Origin: Sporosarcina pasteurii
GTDB taxonomy: Bacteria; Bacillota; Bacilli; Bacillales_A; Planococcaceae
Assembly: GCF_041295575.1 (NCBI RefSeq)
Contig: NZ_CP160452.1
Span: 1,054,001 to 1,118,000, forward strand
Reading direction: 5' to 3'
Length of the DNA: 64,000 nt
Of this stretch, positions 52,608 through 62,125 are shown one piece after another (position 1 is the stretch's first letter; each line of letters opens with the position of its first letter). The notes beneath the pieces are model-generated. The model saw nothing but the letters and a program-made list of their open reading frames with translations, was not told the origin of the DNA and searched no databases. Made by a program: the position numbers and the translations under genes.

Positions 52608-53987
52608 ATGAGAAGAAAACCGATCCTTGCACTATTGATGGCAACAAGTTTAGTAGTTGGGTCTCCAGTAGCGAATGCAAATGAAACGCCTGGTTCACCC
52701 CCACAAGCACAGCAAGCTTTTGATAATAAAATTATCAAAAGAATCAATGTTGATAACATTTATGACGACATTGCGCATCTTTCCAGCGAACCGCGTGTTG
52801 CGGGTACAGAAGCTGAATGGAACGCCGTTCAGTATATCGACGATAAATACTCTTCATTTGGATACGATACAGAAATTCAGCCGTTTACTTTTGAAAGTTA
52901 CCAAACACCAGAAGTTTCCGTTAATGTAGCGGGCGAACCCCTATCATCAAATAGCTTTACGTATACACCGAATGGGGAAGTGTCAGGTGAAGTGGTTTAT
53001 GCAGGTTTGGCAACAGAGGATGATTTAGCAGGTATTGAGCTAGGAGGCAAAATCGCTTTAATCAAAAGAGGAGATATATCCTTTGCGGATAAGGTGTTAA
53101 ACGCTGCTCAAGCAGGAGCATCAGCGGTAATGATTTATAATAATACTTCCGGTTCATTATCTGGAACGCTTGGTGCACCTAATGAAGCATTTGTTCCTGC
53201 CGTTTCCCTTTCACAAACCGATGGAGACAGGCTAGCAACATTACTAGCTGAAGGACAAACTATCGAGGCGACTGTCAATGTAACAGGCGGTGGTATTTCA
53301 CAAAAAACTTCTCATAATGTTGTGGCTGTCAAAGAAGCTACTAATAAAAAGAAAGATACTAACCAGATCATTGTTGTAGGTGCCCATCATGACTCCGTTC
53401 CAGGATCTCCGGGTGCTAATGATGATGCTTCCGGGGTAGCTGCCTCCATTGAGTTGGCTCGTGTAATGGCGAATATGCCGACTGATACAGAACTTCGTTT
53501 CGTAAGTTTCGGCGCGGAAGAATTAGGACTTTTAGGATCCTATCATTATGTCGAAACTTTATCTCAAGATGAGCGCGACCGGATTGTTGGTATGTTTCAA
53601 ATGGATATGGTCGGAAGTAGGGATGCTGGAGAACTGGTAATGTTTACAGTAGATGGAGAGAAAAATGCCGTCACTGATCTCTCGGCAGCTGCTGGCGTGA
53701 GAACAGGAAATCCATTAGGGTATGGACAAGAAGGCCGAAGCGACCACGTGCCGTTTTATTATGCAGGCATCCCGGCTGCCTTATTTATTCATAGTCCTAC
53801 TGAGCCTTGGTACCATACACCAGAAGATTCACTTGATAAAATCAGCAAAGAGAAACTCCAAGAAACAGCAGAAATCGTTGGGGCGGCAGTCTATCAGGTT
53901 GCACGTCCAGACACGCCTGCTTTGGAGAGAGCAAAAGTCTCACCAAAACCAGTTGATTATGAGCGAATCGTTGGGGGACTCCAATAA
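52608..53987 (+). CDS. secreted M28 aminopeptidase with PA domain (YwaD-like)
   Basis: This 459-aa exported di-zinc aminopeptidase has a signal peptide (MRRKPILALLMATSLVVGSP, cleavage probably after VANANE). A protease-associated domain sits at about residues 125-225 (VVYAGLATEDDLAGIELGGK). The M28 core follows: VGAHHDSVPGSPGANDDASG gives His and bridging Asp, GAEELGLLGS the catalytic Glu and zinc Glu, FQMDMVGSR an Asp, and EPWYHTPEDS the last His. All ligands are present. Length matches B. subtilis YwaD. ATG 52608 is preceded by AGGAGG. It is monocistronic. Confidence 0.87.
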   Translation: MRRKPILALLMATSLVVGSPVANANETPGSPPQAQQAFDNKIIKRINVDNIYDDIAHLSSEPRVAGTEAEWNAVQYIDDKYSSFGYDTEIQPFTFESYQTPEVSVNVAGEPLSSNSFTYTPNGEVSGEVVYAGLATEDDLAGIELGGKIALIKRGDISFADKVLNAAQAGASAVMIYNNTSGSLSGTLGAPNEAFVPAVSLSQTDGDRLATLLAEGQTIEATVNVTGGGISQKTSHNVVAVKEATNKKKDTNQIIVVGAHHDSVPGSPGANDDASGVAASIELARVMANMPTDTELRFVSFGAEELGLLGSYHYVETLSQDERDRIVGMFQMDMVGSRDAGELVMFTVDGEKNAVTDLSAAAGVRTGNPLGYGQEGRSDHVPFYYAGIPAALFIHSPTEPWYHTPEDSLDKISKEKLQETAEIVGAAVYQVARPDTPALERAKVSPKPVDYERIVGGLQ

Positions 53988-54000
53988 GAAATTCAGACAA

Positions 54001-54028
54001 AAAGCGGGAGAAAGCTTCCTGCTTTTTT
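54001..54028 (+). terminator. Rho-independent terminator after the M28 peptidase
   Basis: AAAGC(G)GGA / TCC(T)GCTTT (54001-54025) with an internal GAAAGCT loop is followed by TTT. Confidence 0.65.
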
Positions 54029-54182
54029 CTATTTGATTTTGTAGGGATTCAATCAATTTGAATGTTTAGGTGGCATTCGTATATCTGAAATTGGTAAACT
54101 CCATTTCTACTAGACTGAATGAATTCCGGTGATGCCACTGTTTCGATGTTTTCTTAGCGGGTATGAGGAGGTTTTTAATATT

Positions 54183-54212
54183 AAAAAAACCATGCCGCAT
54201 AACACGGCATGG
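54183..54212 (-). terminator. Rho-independent terminator of ggt (minus strand)
   Basis: CCATGCCG / CGGCATGG (54190-54197, 54205-54212) is a perfect 8-bp stem, and the A run at 54183-54189 gives the T tail on the minus strand. It lies 19 bases beyond the ggt stop. Confidence 0.85.
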
Positions 54213-54230
54213 CATCTTTCTTAATTAATC

Positions 54231-55991
54231 CTACTTATTTTTTCCGTTCCCATGTTTCCAAAACCCGATGGCTGAACCTTCACGGCTGGAATCAGCTGCT
54301 CCATAATAAAGCCCTGTATCTGGATCTACCATAATTGCTTGCACGTTACCAATTTCACCGGGTGCTGCATTCCACCTATGTCCCATTTGAGTTAAGCGTT
54401 CGCGTGCTTCATCCGGAACGCCTTGCTCCCAGCGAATATTTGGATATTGGTTACTGTAAATTCTCGGTTCTTCAATGGCATCTTTCAAGTCCAAGTCATA
54501 ATCTACTACGTTCAAGATTGTTTGCAAGACAGATGTGATGATAGTTGGTCCACCCGGTGAGCCGACTGATAAATAAGGCTTGCCATCTTTCAACAGCATA
54601 GTTGGTGACATACTGCTAAGTGGGCGTTTATTTGGCTGTACTTCGTTAGAACCACCAGGCACCGCATCAAAGTCAGTCAACTCATTATTTAGCATAATTC
54701 CATATTCAGGTACCATAATCCCCGTACCGAAAAGTTGTTCAATTGTCGTTGTAAAGGTAACGAAATTTCCCCATTTATCTGCGACAGCAAAGTGAGTGGT
54801 TTGTCCAATCGCTTTTTCATCGTTCTGTTCTATGTTAGAAGGTGTCCGGCCATCTTCGTATTTCCAAGGATTTCCTGGTTGTACGTTAGTGTTAGCCTGA
54901 TCCAAACTGATTAAGCTGCTTCTCTCAGCAATATAATCCGGATGCAATAATCCTTTAGTAGGAACATCGATATATTCAGGGTCACCCATATATGCACCTC
55001 TATCTGCATACGCAAGATGCATGGCTTCTGCTAATAGGTGATATTTTTCCGGCGAGCGGATGCCATACTGGCTAATGTCAAATGGCTCCAACAACTTTAA
55101 GATTTGTAAAACTGTCAGACCACCAGAACTCGGAGGCGGCATCGAAGCAACCTCGTACCCTTTATAGTCCGCGTAAAGTGGCTCGTCAATTGTTAATTCA
55201 TAATTATTCAAGTCATCCAACGTCATGCTACCGCCAAAATCTTGTACAGTACCGGCAATCGCCTCTCCAATTTCTCCGTTATAAAAAACGTCCAGTCCTT
55301 GCTTTTGAATGAGCTTGTAAGTTTTCGCCAAATCTTTTTGAACGAGAAGGTCTCCTTCTTTCAATGGCTGTCCATTTGGTAAGAACACGTCCTTGGCAGC
55401 AGATTTTGCGAGTTTGTCCTTGTTATCTTCAATTGACTTTGCCAATGGCCAGTTAACTTTGACACCTTTGTCTGCGAGCTTAATGGAAGGTTGAATTAAC
55501 TGGTGAAACTTTTGCGTTCCCCATTTTTCATGCGCTTCATACAATCCCGCCAATGTCCCAGGAACCCCAACAGCGTTACCGTGGATATGGCGTTCTGCAA
55601 ATGGAATCGGTTTTCCGTTTTCATCAAGAAACATGTCTGGTGTCGCTCCTGCTGGTGCACGTTCTCGACTATTGATAATCGAAACGTCCTCCGTCTTCGC
55701 GTCATATACCATCATGAAACCGCCGCCGCCAATTCCTGACATCTCTGGCTCCGCTACATTCAGCGCAAACTGAATCGCAATCGCGGCATCCACCGCATTT
55801 CCACCGTTCTGTAGAACTTTGGCTCCGATTTTAGATGCTTCTGGATGTGCTGTAACGACCATCCCATCTTTTCCAACAGCCGTCTCATGCGATGCATCAA
55901 AATTGTTGGCGCTCGCAAATGATTGCGGATAAATCGGCACAAGCATGAGGGCAAGCAACAGAGACAGAAATGAAAAGCCCAATTTTCTCAA
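54231..55991 (-). CDS. ggt: secreted gamma-glutamyltransferase
   Basis: This 586-aa precursor cleaves itself to large and small subunits and hydrolyses or transfers gamma-glutamyl groups (glutathione, glutamine, poly-gamma-glutamate). A signal peptide covers the first 28 residues. The self-cleavage Thr starts the small subunit in IGQTTHFAVADKWGN. Substrate motifs are NSRERAPAGAT (glutamate-binding Arg), LNNELTDFD and RPLSSMSPT (oxyanion Ser-Ser). The TTG at 55991 was chosen because GGAGGAG stands 5-7 bases before it; the longer frame from 56030 begins before that site. It is followed by its own terminator. Confidence 0.88.
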   Translation of the reverse strand: MRKLGFSFLSLLLALMLVPIYPQSFASANNFDASHETAVGKDGMVVTAHPEASKIGAKVLQNGGNAVDAAIAIQFALNVAEPEMSGIGGGGFMMVYDAKTEDVSIINSRERAPAGATPDMFLDENGKPIPFAERHIHGNAVGVPGTLAGLYEAHEKWGTQKFHQLIQPSIKLADKGVKVNWPLAKSIEDNKDKLAKSAAKDVFLPNGQPLKEGDLLVQKDLAKTYKLIQKQGLDVFYNGEIGEAIAGTVQDFGGSMTLDDLNNYELTIDEPLYADYKGYEVASMPPPSSGGLTVLQILKLLEPFDISQYGIRSPEKYHLLAEAMHLAYADRGAYMGDPEYIDVPTKGLLHPDYIAERSSLISLDQANTNVQPGNPWKYEDGRTPSNIEQNDEKAIGQTTHFAVADKWGNFVTFTTTIEQLFGTGIMVPEYGIMLNNELTDFDAVPGGSNEVQPNKRPLSSMSPTMLLKDGKPYLSVGSPGGPTIITSVLQTILNVVDYDLDLKDAIEEPRIYSNQYPNIRWEQGVPDEARERLTQMGHRWNAAPGEIGNVQAIMVDPDTGLYYGAADSSREGSAIGFWKHGNGKNK

Positions 55992-56030
55992 TAAATACTC
56001 CTCCTTATTGTTAGTTCTTCTCAATTTCAC

Positions 56031-56551
56031 AAAAACTTCTGAATAATGACATGAGGAGAAAAGGATAGGTGAAATGCATGAGAGGGAAGGGGAGCTTTAT
56101 AAAATAGTCATAAGAACTTTCCAAGAAATGGGCGATTTATAAGAGGGACTTGGAAATTAGACCTAAGATTGCCAAATATGATGCTACTTAATCGAAGGGA
56201 GTTTAGTGAAAGGTGCCTGCGTAAAAATCGATTTGGACAATAAACTACAAGTGCATTTGCCATAGGCACCCTACATGAATTGAAAGTGGACCTTTTCCTG
56301 TGGAAGAGATTTTGAGAATAATCTACTGTGTTCCAAAATATAAGTTATTCGACAAAAATAGAACTTGTTTGGTGCATAAATCGACAGAATACTCACTCTG
56401 GGTAAGGTATGATATATCTACCAGATTAAATTCCTAGAAATTATAAACAGGCGCGGCTGTTTGCTTACTAATTTAATGATAGTTTATTAAATTTGTGCGC
56501 CTGAACGAAATATTAAAAAACAAAAAGGTAGTTTAACTACTTATTATAAAA
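56031..56551. repeat. gene-free stretch with a clear inverted repeat (56211-56270)
   Basis: No gene is supported. AGGTGCCTGCGTAAA (56211-56225) and TTTGCCATAGGCACC (56256-56270) form the best example of the dispersed palindromic element also seen at 16.4, 40.35 and 63.6 kb. The rest is AT-rich and presumably holds the ggt promoter near its left end. Confidence 0.5.
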
Positions 56552-56792
56552 ATTTGGCGGGCGCGGAGGCGGCAGGAGAAGCTGGAATTGGAGAAGATAT
56601 TAATTTCCACTTAGCGATTGCAAAGGCTTCAAACAACCCGCTTTATTGGAGATGATGATATTGATATCCAATCGCGTGGAAGTCTTTTTTATTCAGAATA
56701 GACCTAAAACTTTAATGGAAAATGAGCAAATAGAATATGTGAGTCATTTACAATCTTTGAAAGAACTTCATATTTACGGGCAAGGGATCTAG
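56552..56792 (+). pseudogene. C-terminal relic of an FCD-type GntR regulator upstream of glcD
   Basis: GEDINFHLAIAKASNNPLYW is a signature of the FCD ligand domain (helix with a metal-binding His). After a frameshift near 56652 the sequence continues as MMILISNRVEVFFIQNRPKT, MENEQIEYVSHL and ends at TAG 56790-56792. The DNA-binding domain is missing. It lies two bases before glcD, so the ancestral regulator was probably the local control gene of glycolate or lactate oxidation (GlcC/LldR type). Confidence 0.7.
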
Positions 56793-56794
56793 GA

Positions 56795-58213
56795 ATGGAA
56801 AAGCTAAGAGAAAAAATCATTGAAGAGCTTATTCGTGCGCTAGGGGATCCATCGAGAATACTAACCGAGGATTTCGACTTATTTAGTTATTCATTCGATG
56901 CATCATTTGGGGTTTTTAAACCCGATTACGTTTGCCAGCCTCTTGAAACAGCTGAGGTCGTGTCTATTATTAAGCTAGCAGGAATGTATGAGATTCCAGT
57001 TGTGGCGAGAGGCACTAGTACTAGTTTAAGTGGAGGCCCGCTACCGATAAAAGGTGGTATTGTACTAGATTTTTCCTTATGGAATACTAAGCTGGAAATT
57101 GATCCGGAAAATTTAACAGCCATTGTTTCTCCAGGCGTTATTACAGCCGATATTAATGAAAAAGCTGACGAGTTTGGATTGTTTTATCCGCCCGATCCGA
57201 GCAGTGCCCATGTATCAACAATTGGCGGTAATCTTGCTGAAAATTCCGGGGGTCCAAGAGGGTTAAAATATGGGGTGACAAGAGACTACGTTTTAGGGTT
57301 AGAAGTAGTAACTGCCAAAGGAAAAGTCATTCGAACAGGTGGAAGCACTGTAAAGAATGTAACAGGATTTGATTTAACAAATTTAATAGTTGGTTCTGAA
57401 GGAACTCTTGGAATTATTACGGAAGCAATCTTACGGCTTATTCCAAAACCGGTCGCAACGAAAACAGCTATGGTCTCGTTTGATGACCTTGTAGATTCAG
57501 GTCGTGCTATTTCTAAAGTGCTTCGTTCAGGGATCATGCCGTCAAAGATGGAAATCATGGATCAGCATTCGATTATAGCCGTAGAAGAGCATGCTTTGCT
57601 TGGATTGCCTACTGATGTTGAAGCGATATTGCTCATTGAATTGGATGGACATCCATTGGCATTAGAAAAGGAAATGGAGCTTGTTTCAAATGCTTGTATG
57701 ATGGTGAATGCCAGACATGTGCAAGTAGCAAAAGATGATCATGAAGCAGCACAATTTTGGCGAGCTAGAAAGCTCGTTTCGCCAGCAATCGCGAAAATAA
57801 AGCCAACGAAAATTTCAGAGGATGCTACTGTGCCGCGAAGTAAAATTCCGGAAATGTTTCAACAACTGAAGAGGATTAGAGAAAAATATAATCTTCATCT
57901 TGTCGTCTTTGGACATGCGGGGGACGGGAACTTACATCCGAATATCATTGCTGACGCACGTGATAAGGATGAAATGCGGCGTGCTGAAAAAGCAGTTGAA
58001 GAGATATTTGAAACTGCAATCCGACTGGGCGGGACGTTGTCAGGGGAACACGGCATCGGAAATATGAAATCCCCATTTATGGAGATGGAATTAGGGAAAG
58101 ATGGACTTCATATGATGAGGCTCATTAAAGAGGCATGGGATCCGCAAAATATATTAAATCCCGGAAAGATTTTTCCTGAACCGGGTCAAGGATTTGAGTT
58201 GAGTCATGACTAG
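56795..58213 (+). CDS. glcD: glycolate oxidase FAD-binding subunit GlcD
   Basis: This 472-aa flavoprotein oxidises glycolate (or D-lactate) to the 2-oxoacid. The N-terminal PCMH FAD domain carries VVARGTSTSLSGGPLPIKGG and TIGGNLAENSGGPRGLKYG. The FAD-oxidase C-terminal domain has VFGHAGDGNLHPNI and LSGEHGIGNMK with the catalytic His. ATG 56795 follows AAGGGATC. It overlaps glcF by 8 bases. The GlcE subunit of Gram-negatives is absent, as usual in Bacillales. D-lactate dehydrogenase is the alternative reading. Confidence 0.86.
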   Translation: MEKLREKIIEELIRALGDPSRILTEDFDLFSYSFDASFGVFKPDYVCQPLETAEVVSIIKLAGMYEIPVVARGTSTSLSGGPLPIKGGIVLDFSLWNTKLEIDPENLTAIVSPGVITADINEKADEFGLFYPPDPSSAHVSTIGGNLAENSGGPRGLKYGVTRDYVLGLEVVTAKGKVIRTGGSTVKNVTGFDLTNLIVGSEGTLGIITEAILRLIPKPVATKTAMVSFDDLVDSGRAISKVLRSGIMPSKMEIMDQHSIIAVEEHALLGLPTDVEAILLIELDGHPLALEKEMELVSNACMMVNARHVQVAKDDHEAAQFWRARKLVSPAIAKIKPTKISEDATVPRSKIPEMFQQLKRIREKYNLHLVVFGHAGDGNLHPNIIADARDKDEMRRAEKAVEEIFETAIRLGGTLSGEHGIGNMKSPFMEMELGKDGLHMMRLIKEAWDPQNILNPGKIFPEPGQGFELSHD

Positions 58214-59498
58214 TGAAACGGGGTTAAGAGAGAAATTAGCATATAACGAAACATTTAGCTGTGTCCAGTGCGGGTATTGTTTACCTGCATGTCCAACATA
58301 CATTTCATTTGGAAAAGAAACTCATTCTCCGAGGGGACGAATCAACCTTGTGAAAATGGCGGCAGAAGGGAAAATTTCCATTCATGACATGGCAAATCCG
58401 ATTGATCTTTGTTTAGGTTGCCGTGCATGTGAAACTGTATGTCCTACGAATGTTGAGTACGGGAAAATTCTAAGTTCTGCAGTTGATGTATTGGCTGAGT
58501 ATAGGAAGAAAGAGAGAAGTAGGAAGAGTAGATTGATGAGGAGTATTATTCTTCATCATACTTTACCGAATAAAAAAATATTAAAGTTGATTGGGCAAGG
58601 GCTCTATGTTCTTCAAAAGACGAAAATGACAACTGTTTTAAGGAAATCTAACATTATGTCGGCATTTCCTAAAGCTATTGAAAGTATGGAAGCAATTACA
58701 CCGGAAATAGTACTTCCGGTGAAAAGAAAGCGTAAAGGGAACAGTGAGATTCGCGATAAGCAATTGAGAATCGGCTTTTTTCCGGGATGTGTGATGGATA
58801 CATTTTTTGCTCATGTAAATGATCTATCTATTAAATTATTAGAGTCTGCTGGATGTGAAGTCATAACTATTCAGGAGCAAGGCTGCTGCGGCGCTCTTCA
58901 ACATCATGCAGGAGAGAAAAAACAAGCGATTTCACTCGCTAAACAAAATATTGAAGCCTATGAAAAATATGATTTTGATTACATCGTGAACGCAATCGGC
59001 GGTTGCGGGGCTGCACTTATCGAATATCATTTGCTATTTGATAGTACGGATACTTGGCATTCGCGTGCTAAGAAATTTGTAGAAAAGAACAAAGACATAA
59101 GTGAAGTTTTATCTATGTTAGATTTGTCATTCAAAAAAGACATAGATAAAGTTGTCTCTTATCAGCCATCTTGTCATTTAACAAATGTGCAAGGTGTTGT
59201 TGAAGAACCAATACAACTATTGCAACGTATTCCTGGAATTACTTATGTAGCAATGCAACAAAAAGATATGTGCTGCGGATCGGCTGGAATATACAACATT
59301 GTTCATCATGAAGAATCACTTCTTATCCTGGATAACAAGATGAAGTATGTGAAGAAAAATGTCCCTGACGTAATTGTTACGACAAATCCAGGTTGTCATC
59401 TACAGATGTTATTAGGGATTAAGCGAGAAGGTATACAAGATAAAATTAAAGTTGTTCATCTGGTTGAACTTATAGCGGAAGCGTGTGATGTTGGGTGA
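58206..59498 (+). CDS. glcF: glycolate oxidase iron-sulfur subunit GlcF
   Basis: This 430-aa electron-transfer subunit has two 4Fe-4S clusters (CVQCGYCLPACP at about residues 18-29 and CLGCRACETVCP at about 69-80) and two CCG domains (FPGCVMDTFF with QGCCGALQHHAG; YQPSCHLTNVQG with MCCGSAG). It passes electrons from GlcD to the respiratory chain. ATG 58206 overlaps the end of glcD and has AAGGAT upstream. Confidence 0.88.
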   Translation: MTSETGLREKLAYNETFSCVQCGYCLPACPTYISFGKETHSPRGRINLVKMAAEGKISIHDMANPIDLCLGCRACETVCPTNVEYGKILSSAVDVLAEYRKKERSRKSRLMRSIILHHTLPNKKILKLIGQGLYVLQKTKMTTVLRKSNIMSAFPKAIESMEAITPEIVLPVKRKRKGNSEIRDKQLRIGFFPGCVMDTFFAHVNDLSIKLLESAGCEVITIQEQGCCGALQHHAGEKKQAISLAKQNIEAYEKYDFDYIVNAIGGCGAALIEYHLLFDSTDTWHSRAKKFVEKNKDISEVLSMLDLSFKKDIDKVVSYQPSCHLTNVQGVVEEPIQLLQRIPGITYVAMQQKDMCCGSAGIYNIVHHEESLLILDNKMKYVKKNVPDVIVTTNPGCHLQMLLGIKREGIQDKIKVVHLVELIAEACDVG

Positions 59499-59543
59499 AG
59501 AGAAAATGGCAGGGAATATAGATGGTTTCTTCTGTATATATAA

Positions 59544-59582
59544 ACCCTATAGAGCAGTCTTCATTTGTCTGCTCCATAGGGT
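59544..59582. other. strong hairpin between glcF and the convergent nupC
   Basis: ACCCTAT-AGAGCAG / CTGCTC-CATAGGGT (59544-59582) forms about 13 base pairs. There is no T run on either side, but its place between converging genes suggests a bidirectional transcript end or stabilising 3' structure. Confidence 0.6.
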
Positions 59583-59610
59583 GATAGTATAACATTGTCA
59601 AACTCGTTCT

Positions 59611-60825
59611 TTAAATTAACATACCAGCAATTGCTGCACTTAATAGGTTCGCCAACGTTGCAGCAATAATTGCTCGCATTCCAAGCTCCGCAATATCCTG
59701 TCTTCTTGACGGCGCCATTGCACCTAATCCACCGATTAACATGGCGAGTGCTGAAAGGTTTGCAAAGCCACAAAGTGCAAAACTAATCATCGCTACACTT
59801 TTAGGAGATAAGTTTGCAATTTCAGCGGCAAATGAAGTGTAGGCAACAAACTCGTTTAGTACAAGTTTTTGACCAATAAAAGAAGCCGCTTGTAATGCTT
59901 CTTCCCACGGTACGCCAATGAGAAGGGCAAGGGGGAAGAATAGATAACCTAAAATCTGTTCTAGTGTCAATGATTCAAGTCCGAAAATTCCGCCTATTGA
60001 CCCGATAATTGTATTCGCTAAAAAGATAAGCGAGATAAAAGCAATTAATAACGCCCCAACACCGACTGCTATTTTCAGTCCATCCATAGCGCCGCGAGAA
60101 GCTGCGTCGACAATATTTCTCGATTCCTCGTCCTTAACCATGACTACACTTTCATCTGTATCGATCTTTTCAGTTTGGGGAACGATTATTTTTGCGAATA
60201 ATAATCCTGCTGGAGCGCCCATAAATGCTGCAGCTAGTAAATAATTAATCGGAACACCGAGCATCGCATATCCACCTAAAACGGCACCTGATACACACGC
60301 CATTCCACCGACCATAACGGCAAATAATTCGGATTTAGTCATTTTCTCGATATATGGCTTAACGACCAATGGCGCTTCAGTTGGACCTAGAAAAATATTT
60401 GCGGCAGCTGACATGGATTCAGTATTACTAGTCTTAAGTGCTTTTGCCAAAAGTCCACCGATGACTTTCGTTGCAAACTGCATGATCCCGAGATAATAAA
60501 GTACAGAAATTAATGAAGCGAAGAAAATGATGATGGGTAGTACTTGAAATGCAAAGGTAAAGCCTGCGCCTTCTATGTTCAAGACGCCCCCGAATAAAAA
60601 CTGAATACCAGCATTAGAGGAGTCAATCACTTTTTGAACAATCCCTGAAAGAGCTTCAATGATTGTTCTTCCAAATTCCCATTTCAATACGATAAATGCA
60701 AAAACAAGTTGAATCGCTAAAGCGCCAAAAACAGTTCTTGGATTAATAGATTTACGTGCTGTAGATAATGCGAATGCGATTGCTAAAATTCCGATAATCC
60801 CTACTATTCCAGATATATACTGCAT
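59611..60825 (-). CDS. nupC: NupC-family concentrative nucleoside transporter
   Basis: This 404-aa CNT carrier imports nucleosides with protons or sodium. Family landmarks are LNIEGAGFTFAFQVLPIIIF (before the gate), the GPTEAPLVVKPYI segment with substrate-binding Glu, and the C-terminal LCGFANLSALAMLIGGLG. ATG 60825 is 6 bases from GGGGAG on the minus strand; 27 extra residues upstream lack a site. It lies 129 bases after the nucleoside hydrolase gene in the same direction, and both would be read from the purine riboswitch promoter. The substrate is probably purine nucleosides. Confidence 0.85.
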   Translation of the reverse strand: MQYISGIVGIIGILAIAFALSTARKSINPRTVFGALAIQLVFAFIVLKWEFGRTIIEALSGIVQKVIDSSNAGIQFLFGGVLNIEGAGFTFAFQVLPIIIFFASLISVLYYLGIMQFATKVIGGLLAKALKTSNTESMSAAANIFLGPTEAPLVVKPYIEKMTKSELFAVMVGGMACVSGAVLGGYAMLGVPINYLLAAAFMGAPAGLLFAKIIVPQTEKIDTDESVVMVKDEESRNIVDAASRGAMDGLKIAVGVGALLIAFISLIFLANTIIGSIGGIFGLESLTLEQILGYLFFPLALLIGVPWEEALQAASFIGQKLVLNEFVAYTSFAAEIANLSPKSVAMISFALCGFANLSALAMLIGGLGAMAPSRRQDIAELGMRAIIAATLANLLSAAIAGMLI

Positions 60826-60954
60826 AATTTCTCCCCAATCTATGTGTATGAAATATATATAAATAAGTTCTAAATTTTTATGAGTAAATGACTTCTGTTG
60901 TTTCAAATCGGCAGGAGTCTAAACTTCCGCTGATTTAAACAATCGGATTTAAAA

Positions 60955-61911
60955 TTATTTAGAATTCTCGCCGGTTACTCGACGAGCCAATTCCGTCATG
61001 TAATCGAAGAAAGCATCGCGATCTACATCATACACAACATTTACCGGTCTACCATCAGCTGTTTCAACTGTACGTCCTTGACTTGGGCCATCCGTGATAA
61101 CAGTACTGTTAATTGTTTCTACTTTCACAAGATCTTTTTTGCCGATTGTTGCAGTCGTTAGCACGTCCCATAAATAGTAAGTTGAGTTCGTTGAGAAATG
61201 CACGAGCGGCGGTACCATCGCATAACATTGACCGAGGAAGTCCACCCCGATATGGCTACGCTCTTTTGCCCAACGTTCACGTACATCTAATGTTAATGGC
61301 ACTTGGTTTGTACTTTCGAGTGCGACTAAATCGATTTCAATATCTGTTTCCCATACGCGACCCGCAGCTTCTGGATCCCAGAATACGTTCCATTCAGCCG
61401 TTCCATCATGTTCAGGTTCTGCCACATTGCCTGCCTCTCTAAACGTACCGCCCATCCAAATGAGTTTTTCAATTTTCTCTTCGATATCCGGTGCGATGTC
61501 TAGTGCGCGTGCAAGGTCTGTCAAAGGTCCTGTAAATAATAGAGTCGTTTTTTCATCTCTGTTACGAATTGCATCGATCATATGCAGATGTGCTGGCTTT
61601 TCTGCTACTGGTGTGCGTATTTCTCCAGATTCGTTTAAAATCGGTAGCGCATCTACGTAAAAAGCATGCATACGCCAATCTTTTGGAAAAGGATTTTTAC
61701 CACGTGAATTTGACTCTGATACATCTAGGCCGCCGTTTCCAAAGCGGTCGATAATTTTACGACTAGCAAATACCGCTGGCTCTAAATAGCAATCGGCGGG
61801 AATTACGGATACACCTGTCAATTCTACGTTATCCATTTTAAGTAATAAAAATAGTGAAACGAGATCATCCACTCCACCATCATGATTGAAATAAATAGGT
61901 TTCTTTGTCAT
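60955..61911 (-). CDS. nucleoside hydrolase (IUNH family)
   Basis: This 318-aa calcium-dependent enzyme splits ribonucleosides to base and ribose. The DxDxxxDD motif appears as NHDGGVDD (residues about 9-16) with the first Asp replaced by Asn; the two Asp that hold calcium are kept. TGPLTDLARAL and WNVFWDPEAAGRVW, and the terminal DRDAFFDYM, fit the family. ATG 61911 is the first start on the minus strand, with AGGAAGCG upstream. The preceding purine riboswitch indicates a role in purine nucleoside salvage, together with NupC. Confidence 0.83.
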   Translation of the reverse strand: MTKKPIYFNHDGGVDDLVSLFLLLKMDNVELTGVSVIPADCYLEPAVFASRKIIDRFGNGGLDVSESNSRGKNPFPKDWRMHAFYVDALPILNESGEIRTPVAEKPAHLHMIDAIRNRDEKTTLLFTGPLTDLARALDIAPDIEEKIEKLIWMGGTFREAGNVAEPEHDGTAEWNVFWDPEAAGRVWETDIEIDLVALESTNQVPLTLDVRERWAKERSHIGVDFLGQCYAMVPPLVHFSTNSTYYLWDVLTTATIGKKDLVKVETINSTVITDGPSQGRTVETADGRPVNVVYDVDRDAFFDYMTELARRVTGENSK

Positions 61912-61949
61912 TCAAATTCGCTTCCTTTTCACTTGGAATTATATTGCCG

Positions 61950-61990
61950 AAAATAATAAAAGAACCGAGATAGATTTCTCTACCTCGGTC
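61950..61990 (-). terminator. riboswitch-controlled terminator (minus strand)
   Basis: ACCGAGGTAGAG / CTATCTCGGT (61964-61989) with the T-rich tail TTCTTTTATTATTTT on the minus strand. It lies between the purine aptamer and the nucleoside hydrolase gene and is the likely expression platform terminator; on the plus strand it also ends in CTTTTT. Confidence 0.75.
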
Positions 61991-62009
61991 CTTTTTACAT
62001 TTAGAAATA

Positions 62010-62044
62010 CTGGAATTGTATTATTAAAAAATAATACATTCCAG
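62010..62044 (-). other. AT-rich hairpin within the riboswitch expression platform
   Basis: CTGGAATGTATTATT / AATAATACAATTCCAG forms a long stem between aptamer and terminator. It may be an extra regulatory stem or pausing hairpin; in classic purine riboswitches the antiterminator uses part of P1, so its exact role is open. Confidence 0.55.
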
Positions 62045-62047
62045 TCG

Positions 62048-62125
62048 TTCTTCATGTAGTCCGGTCTTTTACGGTTACCAGGTAGAAACGCTTAGACCAT
62101 ATTTCTAAGCATATACATTCAAGAA
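62048..62125 (-). promoter_or_regulatory. purine riboswitch aptamer (guanine/hypoxanthine type)
   Basis: On the minus strand the conserved purine aptamer is readable: P1 TTCTTGAATG / CATGAAGAA, J1/2 TATAT, P2-L2 GCTTAGAAATATGGTCTAAGC split as stems around the loop AATATGGT, J2/3 GTTTCTAC, L3 ACCGTAAA, and J3/1 ACTA. P3 has one bulged U. The J3/1 pyrimidine at the position equivalent to C74 of the xpt aptamer is C, which predicts guanine/hypoxanthine binding rather than adenine. Ligand binding should stop transcription of the nucleoside hydrolase-nupC genes. Confidence 0.88.
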
